Below are positions 1-8,652 of a DNA stretch of 35,207 nt, one piece after another. This stretch comes from Deltaproteobacteria bacterium (GTDB lineage: Bacteria; Desulfobacterota; Desulfuromonadia; Desulfuromonadales; Geopsychrobacteraceae). Below the pieces are notes generated by a model. The model did no database searches. It was given only the letters and a program-made list of their open reading frames with translations, and had not been told where the DNA came from. The stretch is taken from NCBI GenBank assembly GCA_024276935.1, contig JAJRWH010000003.1, positions 1 through 35,207 of the forward strand, in the 5' to 3' direction. The first letter of the stretch is position 1. Each line of letters starts with the position of its first letter. The translations under genes and the position numbers were made by a program.

Positions 1-1116
1 CTGGAAGCTGCTGCCGGGCTTGGTCGGTGCCGGGCGCGGCGCGTACGGTCTCTTTACACCGCCGGGTTTTCCGATCGGCGAGCGCGGCGCACTCTTGGTT
101 CTCGCCCGCTGCAACCAGTAGCTCCCGCCGCGATTCCCTTTCCCCACGGTCGAATCGTAGAGCTGTCTTTCCGTGAGCTTGTCGCAACGGGCATTGGCGT
201 CATATATTCGCATAGTCGAGGCCTGGTAGCTGCTGTTTGCCCCCGGTACCCGGGTGGGGAGGGTAAGAAAAAGATAATAGCCCGACGGGCTCTGGGTCAT
301 TGCCCCTTCATTTCCGCTCGGGGAGCCCTGGCGGGTAAGGTGGGTCGCCCGGTAGGTCGTGCTGGCTCCGGCGGTGAAGAGTCGAGTGAATTTCCAGTCT
401 GCCGCACGCTGGCCGTTGTCATAACCGATCCAGGTTCCGGTCAGGTCGCACTGTGTATTTCCGTGCGAACCGCCCGCAGTCGTTGCGCCCGTACCGCTGC
501 CCCCGCCTGAACCGGTCTGGTCGCCGGGACCATCGGAAATCGGTGAACCACCGGTGCAGTTGACTCTGGCCGCAAACCGAATCGGTGCAGTATTCTTGGG
601 GGATCCACCCCCCATCCCACCCTTTCTGCGCATATCCCGAAGATAGATCAGGTAATCGGCAGGCTTGTTCCAGGCCGTAACAAGACCATCTACGGACAGG
701 TCCTGGATGGCTCCTGGAGTTCCTCTGCAGACGCTGCGGATCTCTTCGTCACTGAATGGCCGAACCCTCAGATTGACGTCGAAATAGCACTTACCCTTGC
801 GGGTCCCGAAACCCCCAAACCGGGCCAGAACCAGACTCTCGTCCAGGGGAAGAGGGTCCGTTCCCCGTAAAACCTCCAGGGCTTGAATCTTGTTGCATGC
901 GGCACTCGAACCGTTCCGGATTCTGTGGACATCCACGGTAAAGGTTCTTTGGCCTGTGATCCCCCCCTGAGGGTTAACCGAAAGATTGATCCTTGCGGGG
1001 GTCACTCCGGCCCTGAACGTTGCTTTACCAGCAAACGTCTCGCTGACTGAAACTAAAAGCAGTGAAATTACAATGCAAAAACCTGCGATAAACACCAAGC
1101 CTCTGTTGTTCGTCAT
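1..1116 (-). CDS. Secreted protein of unknown function, C-terminus cut by window edge
   Basis: The reading frame is open from an ATG at 1116 to the left edge (372 codons seen, no stop), so the gene is partial. The start is supported by GGAGG five bases upstream. The N-terminus is a clear signal peptide (short basic start, hydrophobic core, processing near 'SETFAG' about residue 29), so the product is exported. A first domain of about 165 residues has scattered cysteines. A Gly/Ser/Thr-rich linker near residue 200 follows, then a domain starting 'CDLTGTWIGYDNG' with alternating hydrophobic residues, suggesting a beta-rich fold. The visible end is rich in Pro, Arg and Lys. I do not recognise a family. 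It is the last visible gene of the minus-strand block of secreted proteins. Confidence 0.75.
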   Translation of the reverse strand, partial: MTNNRGLVFIAGFCIVISLLLVSVSETFAGKATFRAGVTPARINLSVNPQGGITGQRTFTVDVHRIRNGSSAACNKIQALEVLRGTDPLPLDESLVLARFGGFGTRKGKCYFDVNLRVRPFSDEEIRSVCRGTPGAIQDLSVDGLVTAWNKPADYLIYLRDMRRKGGMGGGSPKNTAPIRFAARVNCTGGSPISDGPGDQTGSGGGSGTGATTAGGSHGNTQCDLTGTWIGYDNGQRAADWKFTRLFTAGASTTYRATHLTRQGSPSGNEGAMTQSPSGYYLFLTLPTRVPGANSSYQASTMRIYDANARCDKLTERQLYDSTVGKGNRGGSYWLQRARTKSAPRSPIGKPGGVKRPYAPRPAPTKPGSSFQ

Positions 1117-1354
1117 TTTGACCTCCACGCTGCATCTGTTGTCTGTCAATCAATCCATCAAAACTTGCGCCAGGTGCCCCACCTTGAACATTGTCATAAC
1201 TCGTACAGCAGGTCGTATTCGCCATGGCCATTCAATGGTCTTTCATCTTTTTGCAAAGGGATATTCCAAACCCTGTAGGCAAATACCTGAACAAAAGATC
1301 TGATTAATCAATCCTCAGCTTTACAACCCCCGACCGGTTGCAGAACGTTCAAAT
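1117..1354. other. Intergenic stretch, no gene seen
   Basis: This 238-base gap separates the OmpA-domain gene from the next secreted-protein gene on the minus strand. It is more AT-rich than its neighbours. Short frames across it lack ribosome binding sites or overlap the signal-peptide region of the neighbour. It could hold a promoter for the downstream gene, but I cannot point to convincing boxes. Confidence 0.5.
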
Positions 1355-2287
1355 CTACTGCGCCACCAGTTCCACCCGACGATTCTTTGCCCGGCCACCG
1401 TCGCTCGTGTTGGCCAGCACCGGCGCCAGGGGGCCGACCCCGGCGGACTTAAGCCGTTTGCGGTCGATCTTGTACTCCTGCGCCAATACCATCACCACCG
1501 CCGCCGCCCGGCGGCGCGACAGATCGAGGTTGTAATCGAGCGTTCCGACACTGTCGGTGTGGCCGACCACATAGAGCTTCAGCTTCGGCCGCTTTTCCAG
1601 GAGCTTCGCGATCTCACCCAGCGCCTGTTTCGACTCGGGCTTGACCTCGGCCTTATCGGTATCGAACAGGATGCCGTAAATCGAGGCATGACCGGTACGG
1701 TCGATCTCGGCCGACAGGGCGTTGGCATCAACCTTGACCAGTCCGGTCTCCATCGGCTTCGATTCGATGACCAGGATGGTATTCACGCCGTTGTTCTGAT
1801 CCACTCCGACCAGAACGTAGACGTCTCCTTCGCCGCGTTCCAGTTTCGCCGTCAGAAAACCGGTCTTCGCATAACCGCCTCCCGCCTTGTAGCGCAGATA
1901 GGGCGATTTGAACTTGGCGTTGCCGCAGCCTCCCTCGAGACAGGAGAAGAGGATCTTGAATCCCCCCTTCGTCAGACCCTGCTTGTAATTGGTCAGGACC
2001 TCAAGCAGGGTCCGCTCACGTGGCGTACGATAATCGATGCCGGTGACCTTGCCCGAAACCTCGACCGCGTCGGAAAAGACCGTTTCGACGCCCCGGTAAG
2101 TGATCTTCCCCTGCGGAAGAACGATTTCGGCATATTCACCGACCTGCTTGTTCACCGCTTTTGAACCGGGATAGGGTTTGATGAGCGGGTGATCGGAAAG
2201 ATCACGTGCCGCACCGACTTCCGCCGAGGCAAACAGCAGGGCCACCCCCACCAAAACCAGAATGAAAAACCTTATCGTCCTGTGCAT
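1355..2287 (-). CDS. OmpA-domain envelope protein with DUF4892-like N-terminus
   Basis: This encodes a 310-aa exported protein. The start is the ATG at 2287, with GGGGAG upstream and an immediate signal peptide (MHRTIRFF..., cleavage near 'VGAARD'); a longer in-frame ATG only adds a non-signal leader. The N-terminal half (after 'HPLIKPYPGS') resembles DUF4892 proteins. The last ~120 residues are a typical OmpA C-terminal peptidoglycan-binding domain, with 'GHTDSVG', 'NLDLSRRRA' and a final 'NRRVELV'. Such domains bind diaminopimelate in peptidoglycan and anchor envelope structures. The combination is known from periplasmic or outer-membrane proteins. It follows a gene with a related N-terminal motif by 55 bases. 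Which structure it anchors is unknown. Confidence 0.85.
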   Translation of the reverse strand: MHRTIRFFILVLVGVALLFASAEVGAARDLSDHPLIKPYPGSKAVNKQVGEYAEIVLPQGKITYRGVETVFSDAVEVSGKVTGIDYRTPRERTLLEVLTNYKQGLTKGGFKILFSCLEGGCGNAKFKSPYLRYKAGGGYAKTGFLTAKLERGEGDVYVLVGVDQNNGVNTILVIESKPMETGLVKVDANALSAEIDRTGHASIYGILFDTDKAEVKPESKQALGEIAKLLEKRPKLKLYVVGHTDSVGTLDYNLDLSRRRAAAVVMVLAQEYKIDRKRLKSAGVGPLAPVLANTSDGGRAKNRRVELVAQ

Positions 2288-2342
2288 CTCATTCTCCCCT
2301 TTTCCCGTTGCACACATCACAAACTCCATAACGAAAACCAGT

Positions 2343-3140
2343 TCAACCTTCCCAGCCTGACGGGTCGAAATCGATCGCAATCCGGGTGCGGCAGGCCTTC
2401 TTCGCCAGTTCGCGCAGGCATTCGACCCAGTTCCGCCAGTGGTCGATCCCTCCCTCGTTCCCCTGCTTCCAATCCTCGGCCTGTTGCTGCTGCATGGCTG
2501 CCATCTTCTGGCTGAGTTCCATCATTTCGTCAAATTTCCCCTGGGCAGCCAACGCCTGAATGCGGGATTCCATGTCGTCGGTGTCCGTTTCCTGTGCCGC
2601 TACCGCCCCTTCAAGCCGCGCCCGGTATTTTTCATAGAACACCTCGTCCAGGCTCCGATTCTCCTGATCCGCCGGGTAGTACATTCTGACCAGATAACCG
2701 AACTCTTTTTCGAGCGTTCGATAGTCCGCCTGCGAACGGGCACCCGGCATGCCGGGAACGCTCAGTTCTTTGAGTTCCTCGAAAATCCTTTCTACAAACT
2801 CGCTCCGATTCTCCTGCTGCTGAAAATGAACCCCGGCTTCAATCCGCTTGCCGGAACCATCCAGGACGGAGAGCCCTTTCCGGCCCACGCCGACAAAACC
2901 GCCGGCGGCCCGGCGGCCGAGCTTCTTCTCATAAAACGCCGCGACCTTATCCGGGGCGTCGTTGCTGCAGTAGGCCTGAAACTCGGTATAGCCGTCGGAT
3001 GAGGGCATCTTGGCCGACCCTGGATACAACGGCGCCACCAGGGTTTTCTTTTCAGCGGCAGTCGCACTGCCGACAGAAAACACAACAAAAAGTATCGCGC
3101 TCAAAACTGCTCTACATGTCAATCTCCGATAGTCCCTCAC
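2343..3140 (-). CDS. Secreted protein with 'YPGS' N-terminal domain
   Basis: This is a 265-aa exported protein. The start is taken as the GTG at 3140, five bases after GAGGAGG and directly preceding a signal peptide (hydrophobic 'VLSAILFVVFSVGSATAA'). An ATG further upstream would place 32 charged residues before the signal peptide and is less likely. The mature N-terminus has 'PLYPGSAKMP' then 'APDKVAAFYEKKL', which resembles the 'PYPGS' start of the neighbouring OmpA-domain protein. The C-terminal half is rich in Glu, Gln and Met and probably helical or coiled coil. No catalytic motif is visible. It probably works with the adjacent OmpA-domain protein in the periplasm (inference). Confidence 0.75.
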   Translation of the reverse strand: MRDYRRLTCRAVLSAILFVVFSVGSATAAEKKTLVAPLYPGSAKMPSSDGYTEFQAYCSNDAPDKVAAFYEKKLGRRAAGGFVGVGRKGLSVLDGSGKRIEAGVHFQQQENRSEFVERIFEELKELSVPGMPGARSQADYRTLEKEFGYLVRMYYPADQENRSLDEVFYEKYRARLEGAVAAQETDTDDMESRIQALAAQGKFDEMMELSQKMAAMQQQQAEDWKQGNEGGIDHWRNWVECLRELAKKACRTRIAIDFDPSGWEG

Positions 3141-3189
3141 ATCAACCTCCTCACTCGGACCCAGACGGTGACCGCTATCGGTACAAATC

Positions 3190-3402
3190 CTATGTCCATT
3201 GCGTAATTTTATTACCCTCTTTGTCCGTAAATGCACCGATAATAATCATGATGAAATCAATTAATGCCCAGAACCCTAATCCACCCAAGGTTACTATCTG
3301 CAATATGCCAGTTCCAACCTTTCCGACGTAGAACCTATGGGCCCCAAAGACCCCAAAAAAGAAACAAAGTAAGAATGCTGGCAAAATACGTTTTTTAGCC
3401 AT
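3190..3402 (-). CDS. TM2-domain membrane protein
   Basis: This is a complete 70-aa protein of the TM2 family. It has two predicted membrane helices joined by a short turn with the family motif 'GVFGAHRFYVGKVGTG', then 'GGLGFWALIDFIMI'. AAGGAG lies eight bases before the ATG at 3402. TM2 proteins are small inner-membrane proteins of poorly known function, often found beside zinc-ribbon or envelope genes. The surrounding DNA is clearly more AT-rich than the flanking secreted-protein genes, which may mean a separate origin. Confidence 0.85.
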   Translation of the reverse strand: MAKKRILPAFLLCFFFGVFGAHRFYVGKVGTGILQIVTLGGLGFWALIDFIMIIIGAFTDKEGNKITQWT

Positions 3403-3510
3403 GCTTCAATCTCCTTCCATGTTATTGAGAGTCTATCTTCCGGTTACGCAGGGAAGTGTGCCACGCCTTTTTGCACCGAACCTTGTACTTGGGCGTCACC
3501 GGTCAATGCA

Positions 3511-3696
3511 TCATTTCGGCGATACGACGATCATGATCTCCGTCGTCTTGTCCTTCGAAACACCGAACCATTGCGGCAGGTCCGCCGCGAGGGTGTTCCA
3601 TACACAGAAAATCGATATCAATACTGTCATCCACAAGATTCTCTCATCATCAAAACCGCCATTCAACCGACGCAACAACGCTGCCGGCACCGCCAT
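3511..3696 (-). CDS. Possible small exported peptide (doubtful)
   Basis: A 61-codon frame lies in the 329-base gap between the TM2 gene and the Gly-rich protein gene. It starts at the ATG at 3696 behind a weak GGACAGG, or at an internal ATG at 3630. From the internal Met, the sequence looks like a short signal peptide ('MTVLISIFCVWNTLAA') followed by about 23 residues. Nothing is recognisable and chance cannot be excluded. The rest of this gap shows no other feature. Confidence 0.3.
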   Translation of the reverse strand: MAVPAALLRRLNGGFDDERILWMTVLISIFCVWNTLAADLPQWFGVSKDKTTEIMIVVSPK

Positions 3697-3731
3697 TCAA
3701 ACCTGTCCAAGACGCCTAAATCACACACTAT

Positions 3732-5510
3732 TTACCTGCCGCCCCTCGGGCCCTTGCCACCAAAGGGATTGGTAGTCGGACCGCGTCCGCCACCCCATGC
3801 GGGTCCTCCGCCGACTGTGTCATCGGGCTGCGGGTCTTTGGCGCCGATATTCGGCCTGTTGGGGCTGAAGATTCCACGCAGCACCTGCTCCTGCATTTCG
3901 GGGGTTGCCGAGCCGCCACCATTGCACGCGCAGCTCTGCCCGGGTGCGCACATAGACTGGCTGCACCTGCTGTCGTTCATACTGGTGCGCACGAGCGAGC
4001 CCCCCTGCACGGCACAGGACATGAGACCGCTCATGCCCCCACCTCCTGCGTATCCACCGGATGAACCGGGCGCGGGCATGCTCCGGGTTCCCGGCGCGTT
4101 TTGCCCCGTTAGCGGGCCTGCGGAGCCCGGACGCCCACCGCCCGAGCTTGTGCAACTGAAGAGTCTGTTCGCGCGCGCAACCGCGTTGGTCGAAGCCCCG
4201 CAGCCGCTGCTGTCGGCGGACATGCCGCGACCTCCGTCTAGCTTCTCGTCATAATCAGGCAGCTTAGGCGGCGGCTTAACGTCGGGGAATTTTTTCAGGT
4301 CATCTATCTGATCCTGGGAAAACCTCGATCCAGCGTCCGCCGAATCAGAGGATGAATCGCCTCCGCTCAGCCAATCCAGGACAACATCCAGTATCCCCTT
4401 CCCAACCTTATTGGCATTCTCATGTTCTTGGGGGGTATATTCCGGAAGACTGCCACCATCCGGTTCTTCTCCCGTCCTTCCCCCGCAAAAGCCGTCGAGT
4501 ATACCCTTCATCTGGAGGCCGGGATGCCCTTTGTCGGCGTCGAAACCACCGGTTCCGCCCGCCCTTGCCATGCACTGCAATTGACCATGCATCCCCCCCG
4601 CAACGGCAGCGGCAGTCATACAGCCAAGCGCACCACCCGATGACGCGGGCATGCCTCCGCCTCCACCGCCACCTCCTCCGCCACTGCCAAGGCCCGGTAC
4701 GCCACCGCAGGAAAAACCCTGCGCGGCCATCTCGATAAACGTGCACTCCCCCCCGGCAAAACGCGCAGGATCGGCAATCATGCTCATGAGACCGTTCTTG
4801 AAACGTGTATTCCTCGGTCCGAAGGTACTCCGCTCCATGCTCCCGCTACCGTAGTTGAAAAACCACAGACCCAGCTCCTCACCGCTGTAGCCTGCAAGAG
4901 CCCGGTTTACTTCGCCCCGCATCTGGTAAAGCACCGGAAGCGTATAGCTTCTGCCGGTGTACTGTATCTGGTCCAGAACCAGGAGTGTCATGTTCAACAT
5001 GCCCTTTACCGCCTGCTCCTTCTGCTGCATTGGAAGAAATTGGGCATTGGCCATAAAGGCGGCCATCATGAGTTCAAGCGTCCGCATGCTTTTCACATCG
5101 AGACACATGAGCTTGTCCTGAAACCCGGCCAGTGACCTCGCCGCGTCCCCGTACCTGCTGGAGTTTATGGAACGAACGGTATCCATAACAATGGCGTTTA
5201 TCTGACCGCCCACATCGCCCGTGCAGAGCGGTTCACTCCTGACGGTCGCCGCAGCACGGACCGGATATATTCTGGAACCCTTGGCCCAAGCGGCGTTCCA
5301 GAGGGCCTCCCAGGTGCGGTACTTCGCGACATGTGTCCTTCTCTGACGGGTCGCAGGCCCATCTGTGCGTACCAACGGCCTTGTCTGCTTCTGTACCGGT
5401 GTGCCCTGCCACCCCGGCAGGTTGCCGGCCGAGGCCGTATCCATGCCTGCAAGCGGTATCACGAGCCCCAAAAGAACCACACTCATCAATATGCTGATCA
5501 TCTTCTTCAT
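3732..5510 (-). CDS. Large Gly-rich, Cys-containing secreted protein
   Basis: This is a 592-aa exported protein of unrecognised family. I chose the ATG at 5510 because a strong signal peptide begins there (MKKMISILMSVVLLG..., cleavage near 'TASAGN') and AAAGGTG precedes it. Another in-frame ATG at 5633 also has a good GAGGAA site 24 bases after the preceding stop, but would put about 41 residues before the signal peptide. After a basic linker come roughly 200 helical residues rich in Met. A run of ten glycines follows, then segments rich in Gly, Ser and Pro with many cysteines ('CSQSMCAPGQSCACNGG'). The C-terminus is Gly/Arg-rich. The composition suggests an extracellular or surface structural protein. 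It directly follows the PASTA-protein gene. Confidence 0.75.
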   Translation of the reverse strand: MKKMISILMSVVLLGLVIPLAGMDTASAGNLPGWQGTPVQKQTRPLVRTDGPATRQRRTHVAKYRTWEALWNAAWAKGSRIYPVRAAATVRSEPLCTGDVGGQINAIVMDTVRSINSSRYGDAARSLAGFQDKLMCLDVKSMRTLELMMAAFMANAQFLPMQQKEQAVKGMLNMTLLVLDQIQYTGRSYTLPVLYQMRGEVNRALAGYSGEELGLWFFNYGSGSMERSTFGPRNTRFKNGLMSMIADPARFAGGECTFIEMAAQGFSCGGVPGLGSGGGGGGGGGGMPASSGGALGCMTAAAVAGGMHGQLQCMARAGGTGGFDADKGHPGLQMKGILDGFCGGRTGEEPDGGSLPEYTPQEHENANKVGKGILDVVLDWLSGGDSSSDSADAGSRFSQDQIDDLKKFPDVKPPPKLPDYDEKLDGGRGMSADSSGCGASTNAVARANRLFSCTSSGGGRPGSAGPLTGQNAPGTRSMPAPGSSGGYAGGGGMSGLMSCAVQGGSLVRTSMNDSRCSQSMCAPGQSCACNGGGSATPEMQEQVLRGIFSPNRPNIGAKDPQPDDTVGGGPAWGGGRGPTTNPFGGKGPRGGR

Positions 5511-5656
5511 GGTCTTCACCTTTCGCCCCCTCCGGACCGACGCCTCTCTACGTCTAGCCCCACCACCGGGGAATGCCGCCCTTGCAGGCAGATTCTTCTG
5601 CTGTGTATTTCCGGAGGTTAATTCAGTCATCATGCTCTTCCTCTTTCCCGGACAAC

Positions 5657-7453
5657 TCAATTGACGCTAATTCTGTACTTAAAGCTGTTTACCGCACTGT
5701 AACCGTCAATTCTGACGCCAATAAAACGATTGTTTGCTTCCTGGAAAGCAAATGAACAGGTATCCCCTATATTGTTTTTCCCTTTGGCAAACTCGCAGTT
5801 CCAGGGTCTCCAGACATCAGAAATATCTCCAATATAACCAACAACTGTCGCCCTTGATTTTCCGCCTGTTTTCGTAATGGTTATATTGATCTGGTCATCT
5901 TTGGAGAAATAACTGATAAATTTCTTGTGAGTTGCCGAAGTTATCGTTCCATCTCTTGACCTGCCTTTTTCTGGCAGCATTTCATCATTCAATCTTTTCA
6001 ACATAGCCAACAATCTTTTCATGTGAGTCTCCGCCCCCCTGACAACATTCATCAAGTTCGTATTCTGCATTCCGGCAAGACAGGAAAAGAACAATCCAAC
6101 CCTGATGGATTTCAGAGCATTTTGAATTGAGGCAGAAGTGCATGCGACCTTTCCCTGCGGAGTATCAACGACGATGGTACCCGGCACTTTGGGATTATCA
6201 ATAATTTTCTTGTAAGCCCTTCTGATATGATTCTGAAAATTTTTCCAGGTATCTAACGGTTGATCTTTTCCTTCATAGAATGTTTCCCAACTGTCCGTCT
6301 GCCAGGAGCCCACCCGCCAAGAAGAGTGCCCACTTATGTCAGGAGCCGACAATGCCACCTTAAAAGCCGGCCTCTTTGCGACCTGTCCGGTCTGCTCTTG
6401 GGGCTGGACAGATCCCGGGGTTAAGGACGGAACCTTTCCTGCCACAATGCCGGAACGTTTGTGATCTCTGCCCGTTTTTGACTGCGTACCCAGGGGATTT
6501 ACAGGACGGATAACGGGTGCGGAGCCCTTGTCTGCCCCACGCACAGGAGCGGTTCTCGTCCTGGGCACCAGGCCCTGAGTATCGGACGAGCGACCCGACC
6601 GAGGCTCGAGACCCTGGCTTTCGGGCACCTTCGGCGCGGAGGCGGAGGGAACCTGCACCTCTTCAACCGGGCGACGAATATCGGGGATCCTGTCGGCCGC
6701 CGGAAGGGTCACGACCGGAACCTTGGGTTCGTCCGCTTCTTGAGGCTGCGCGCGGCCCGCCGGAGAGAGGGGTGCAACCCCCGGGGGATGCGGAGCAGGG
6801 GGAGCAACGGAAGGAACATCGTTGTCAAGACTCGGCCCCAGCGCGGGTGCGCCAGGCCGGGTCGACGGCTGTTCCGCAGATGGCTGCCCGCCCCCACCCC
6901 AGGAAACCGGCGCCTGCTCGGCAGGGAGCGGGTTGCCATAAGCATCGTAGCCACCCGGTGCTGGCTGGCCGTAGCCATCGTCGTAAGATCCACCGGGCTG
7001 GCCATAGCCATCGTCATAGTAACCACCCGGCTGACCGTAGCCGTCCTGCGGATAACCACCATAGCCGTTGTCGTAATAACCGCCCGGTTGCCCGTACGGA
7101 TCAGGCTGCGCCGCGCCGGGCGGTTTGTAGACTGTTATCGTCACCGTAGAACCAAGCATGGCCACCCCGGCGGTACCGGGCTCCTGATCAATTACGGTAA
7201 ACTCCTTGCCCGCCAGCGCTTCTTTCTCCTGCGCCTCATACTCGATACGCACCGTCAGCCCCGCCTGCTGGAGAGAAGACATGGCCTGCATCTCGTCCAG
7301 GCCGATTACTCCCGGTACGCGGATCATACTTTCGGCGGACGGGTTGTAGCGCTGCTGCATCGGCCCCCGATCCAGGGCACCGGACCAGGCCCAGACCGGA
7401 CAGAACAGAAGAAGGGTGGTCAGTACAATTTGTCTCAGAGCCTGGCTTACCAT
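5657..7453 (-). CDS. Secreted PASTA-domain protein with Tyr/Gly repeats
   Basis: This is a 598-aa exported protein. The start at 7453 has GGAGG six bases upstream and overlaps the end of the preceding gene by 7 bases. Residues 1-25 form a signal peptide. Residues ~45-110 form a PASTA domain ('VPGVIGLDEMQAMSSLQQAG' ... 'VIDQEPGTAG' ... 'GSTVTITVY'). Residues ~119-173 are repeats of the form 'DDGYGQPGGYY'. A long Pro-rich linker follows to about residue 350. The last ~230 residues are a distinct domain with several Cys and are encoded by more AT-rich DNA. PASTA domains usually sit on cell-wall kinases and transpeptidases and bind peptidoglycan; here neither enzyme is present. A role in wall-associated surface assembly is inferred. 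Confidence 0.8.
   Translation of the reverse strand: MVSQALRQIVLTTLLLFCPVWAWSGALDRGPMQQRYNPSAESMIRVPGVIGLDEMQAMSSLQQAGLTVRIEYEAQEKEALAGKEFTVIDQEPGTAGVAMLGSTVTITVYKPPGAAQPDPYGQPGGYYDNGYGGYPQDGYGQPGGYYDDGYGQPGGSYDDGYGQPAPGGYDAYGNPLPAEQAPVSWGGGGQPSAEQPSTRPGAPALGPSLDNDVPSVAPPAPHPPGVAPLSPAGRAQPQEADEPKVPVVTLPAADRIPDIRRPVEEVQVPSASAPKVPESQGLEPRSGRSSDTQGLVPRTRTAPVRGADKGSAPVIRPVNPLGTQSKTGRDHKRSGIVAGKVPSLTPGSVQPQEQTGQVAKRPAFKVALSAPDISGHSSWRVGSWQTDSWETFYEGKDQPLDTWKNFQNHIRRAYKKIIDNPKVPGTIVVDTPQGKVACTSASIQNALKSIRVGLFFSCLAGMQNTNLMNVVRGAETHMKRLLAMLKRLNDEMLPEKGRSRDGTITSATHKKFISYFSKDDQINITITKTGGKSRATVVGYIGDISDVWRPWNCEFAKGKNNIGDTCSFAFQEANNRFIGVRIDGYSAVNSFKYRISVN
6935..7099 (-). repeat. Tyr/Gly/Gln/Pro repeats in the PASTA protein
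   Basis: This stretch encodes about four imperfect copies of a 10-14 residue unit with core 'GYGQPGGYYDD', visible at DNA level as recurring 'ggctggccatagccatcgtc'-like words on the plus strand. Such low-complexity Tyr/Gly/Gln repeats are flexible and often mediate self-association. Confidence 0.8.
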
Positions 7454-8646
7454 TCATCGCCTCCTCTTTTCACAAGGTGAATTTCACGAATTTCGGCATC
7501 CCGCCCGATCGGGCCACCGCCTGCGATCGACAGGGTTCGAATGATTGCGGGGGGGGGTGAGAGTCGCGTCAGATCCTCCGTCAGGTATTCCCAGCGCCCT
7601 TTTCGCACCCGTTTTTTCTCCGGGCAACCGGCCCGAAGGGGAAGCGTTGTCCAGGCGCGACGGAATGCCCGATCGGCACAATGGGCTTTCCCCTGACGGT
7701 CTTCGTAGCAGATCGTGACGAAGACCGGGGTGTCGGTATCACAGGCTCCTCCCGCAGTTTCAGCCAGAATCCGGAACCCGATTTCGAGCCAGAGTGATCT
7801 GGCATCACGGACATCGGCATAGAGCTTCTGGTAAAGACCGGCGCGAAAATCTTCTTCTTTGCTCTGCAGCCGCAGCCCGTTCGGACCAAGGGAAAATCCA
7901 CTGCTGCGGGTTTCATCGCGAGTCATGCGTTGCCAATGAAGCAATCCTGCCTGAAAGTCACCATTTCTGATCAGATCGCCGGGAATCTGGCCCTGACCCG
8001 CGACAAGCATCCGGCGCCGGTAGGCCTCGTCCGCCGGAATCAGTACCTGGTAGATTTCACCATCTGTCTGGTTTTCCGCCGCAAGCATGAAGTTTTGTGG
8101 CCCACGAAGATAGGTCACGCCTCGGCCTAAAAGATCCTTCGGCTCAACCGCTGGTGACAGCAACTGCACCCGATGGCGGAAGGCCGCGCGCCGCAACTCC
8201 CCCCGGGTGTGCGCTTCAACCAGGATGAACAGATCCCCCTCGGGACTGCGTGGCGACAGACGGAACCGCCAGCGATAGCGAAGGGTGTTCTTTTGCCCCT
8301 TCAGTACCGGACCCATCGGCAGATCATAAGGTTTCGCTGCTGCATCGAGGGGCCAGCGGTCGTAGAGTGTGACCTTCACCTTTCGGTTCAGTTCATCTTC
8401 GAAGCGCAGACCAAAACTGTACGTGGTGCCCGGCCTGCCTGTTGCCGCGTAAATGGCGTAGTAGCCCGATTCAAAACGGTTCGAACGCTCAAGCGCAGTG
8501 GCGACCCGGTAGATCGCCTCACCCCGATACCACCCGCCGTCATACGGCAGACGGACTGCCGTAAAGACCTCGGCCCAGGCAACGGCTGCCATTGACAGAA
8601 CCGTAAAAACCACAAGCAGTATGGTGATTTTGAGCGCTCGTCTCAT
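7447..8646 (-). CDS. Secreted beta-rich protein, possible carbohydrate-binding-like module
   Basis: This is a 399-aa exported protein with an N-terminal signal peptide ending near 'AVAWAEV'. The ATG at 8646 follows a GTG codon directly; GGAGG lies upstream but at long spacing, and the start is only 6 bases past the stop of the CsgG-like gene, so coupling is likely. Residues 30-160 look like a beta-sandwich. From about residue 225, 'GDLIRNGDFQAGLLHWQ' resembles the opening of galactose-binding-like carbohydrate-binding modules, and the following ~170 residues fit such a fold. No catalytic residues are evident. It ends overlapping the start of the PASTA gene. The function is not recognised. Confidence 0.75.
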   Translation of the reverse strand: MRRALKITILLVVFTVLSMAAVAWAEVFTAVRLPYDGGWYRGEAIYRVATALERSNRFESGYYAIYAATGRPGTTYSFGLRFEDELNRKVKVTLYDRWPLDAAAKPYDLPMGPVLKGQKNTLRYRWRFRLSPRSPEGDLFILVEAHTRGELRRAAFRHRVQLLSPAVEPKDLLGRGVTYLRGPQNFMLAAENQTDGEIYQVLIPADEAYRRRMLVAGQGQIPGDLIRNGDFQAGLLHWQRMTRDETRSSGFSLGPNGLRLQSKEEDFRAGLYQKLYADVRDARSLWLEIGFRILAETAGGACDTDTPVFVTICYEDRQGKAHCADRAFRRAWTTLPLRAGCPEKKRVRKGRWEYLTEDLTRLSPPPAIIRTLSIAGGGPIGRDAEIREIHLVKRGGDEW

Positions 8647-8652
8647 CACGAA

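Noticed and set aside
986..1303. Plus-strand 105-aa frame at the start of the secreted-protein block
   Set aside because: It overlaps the signal-peptide region of a well-supported minus-strand gene and lacks a ribosome site.
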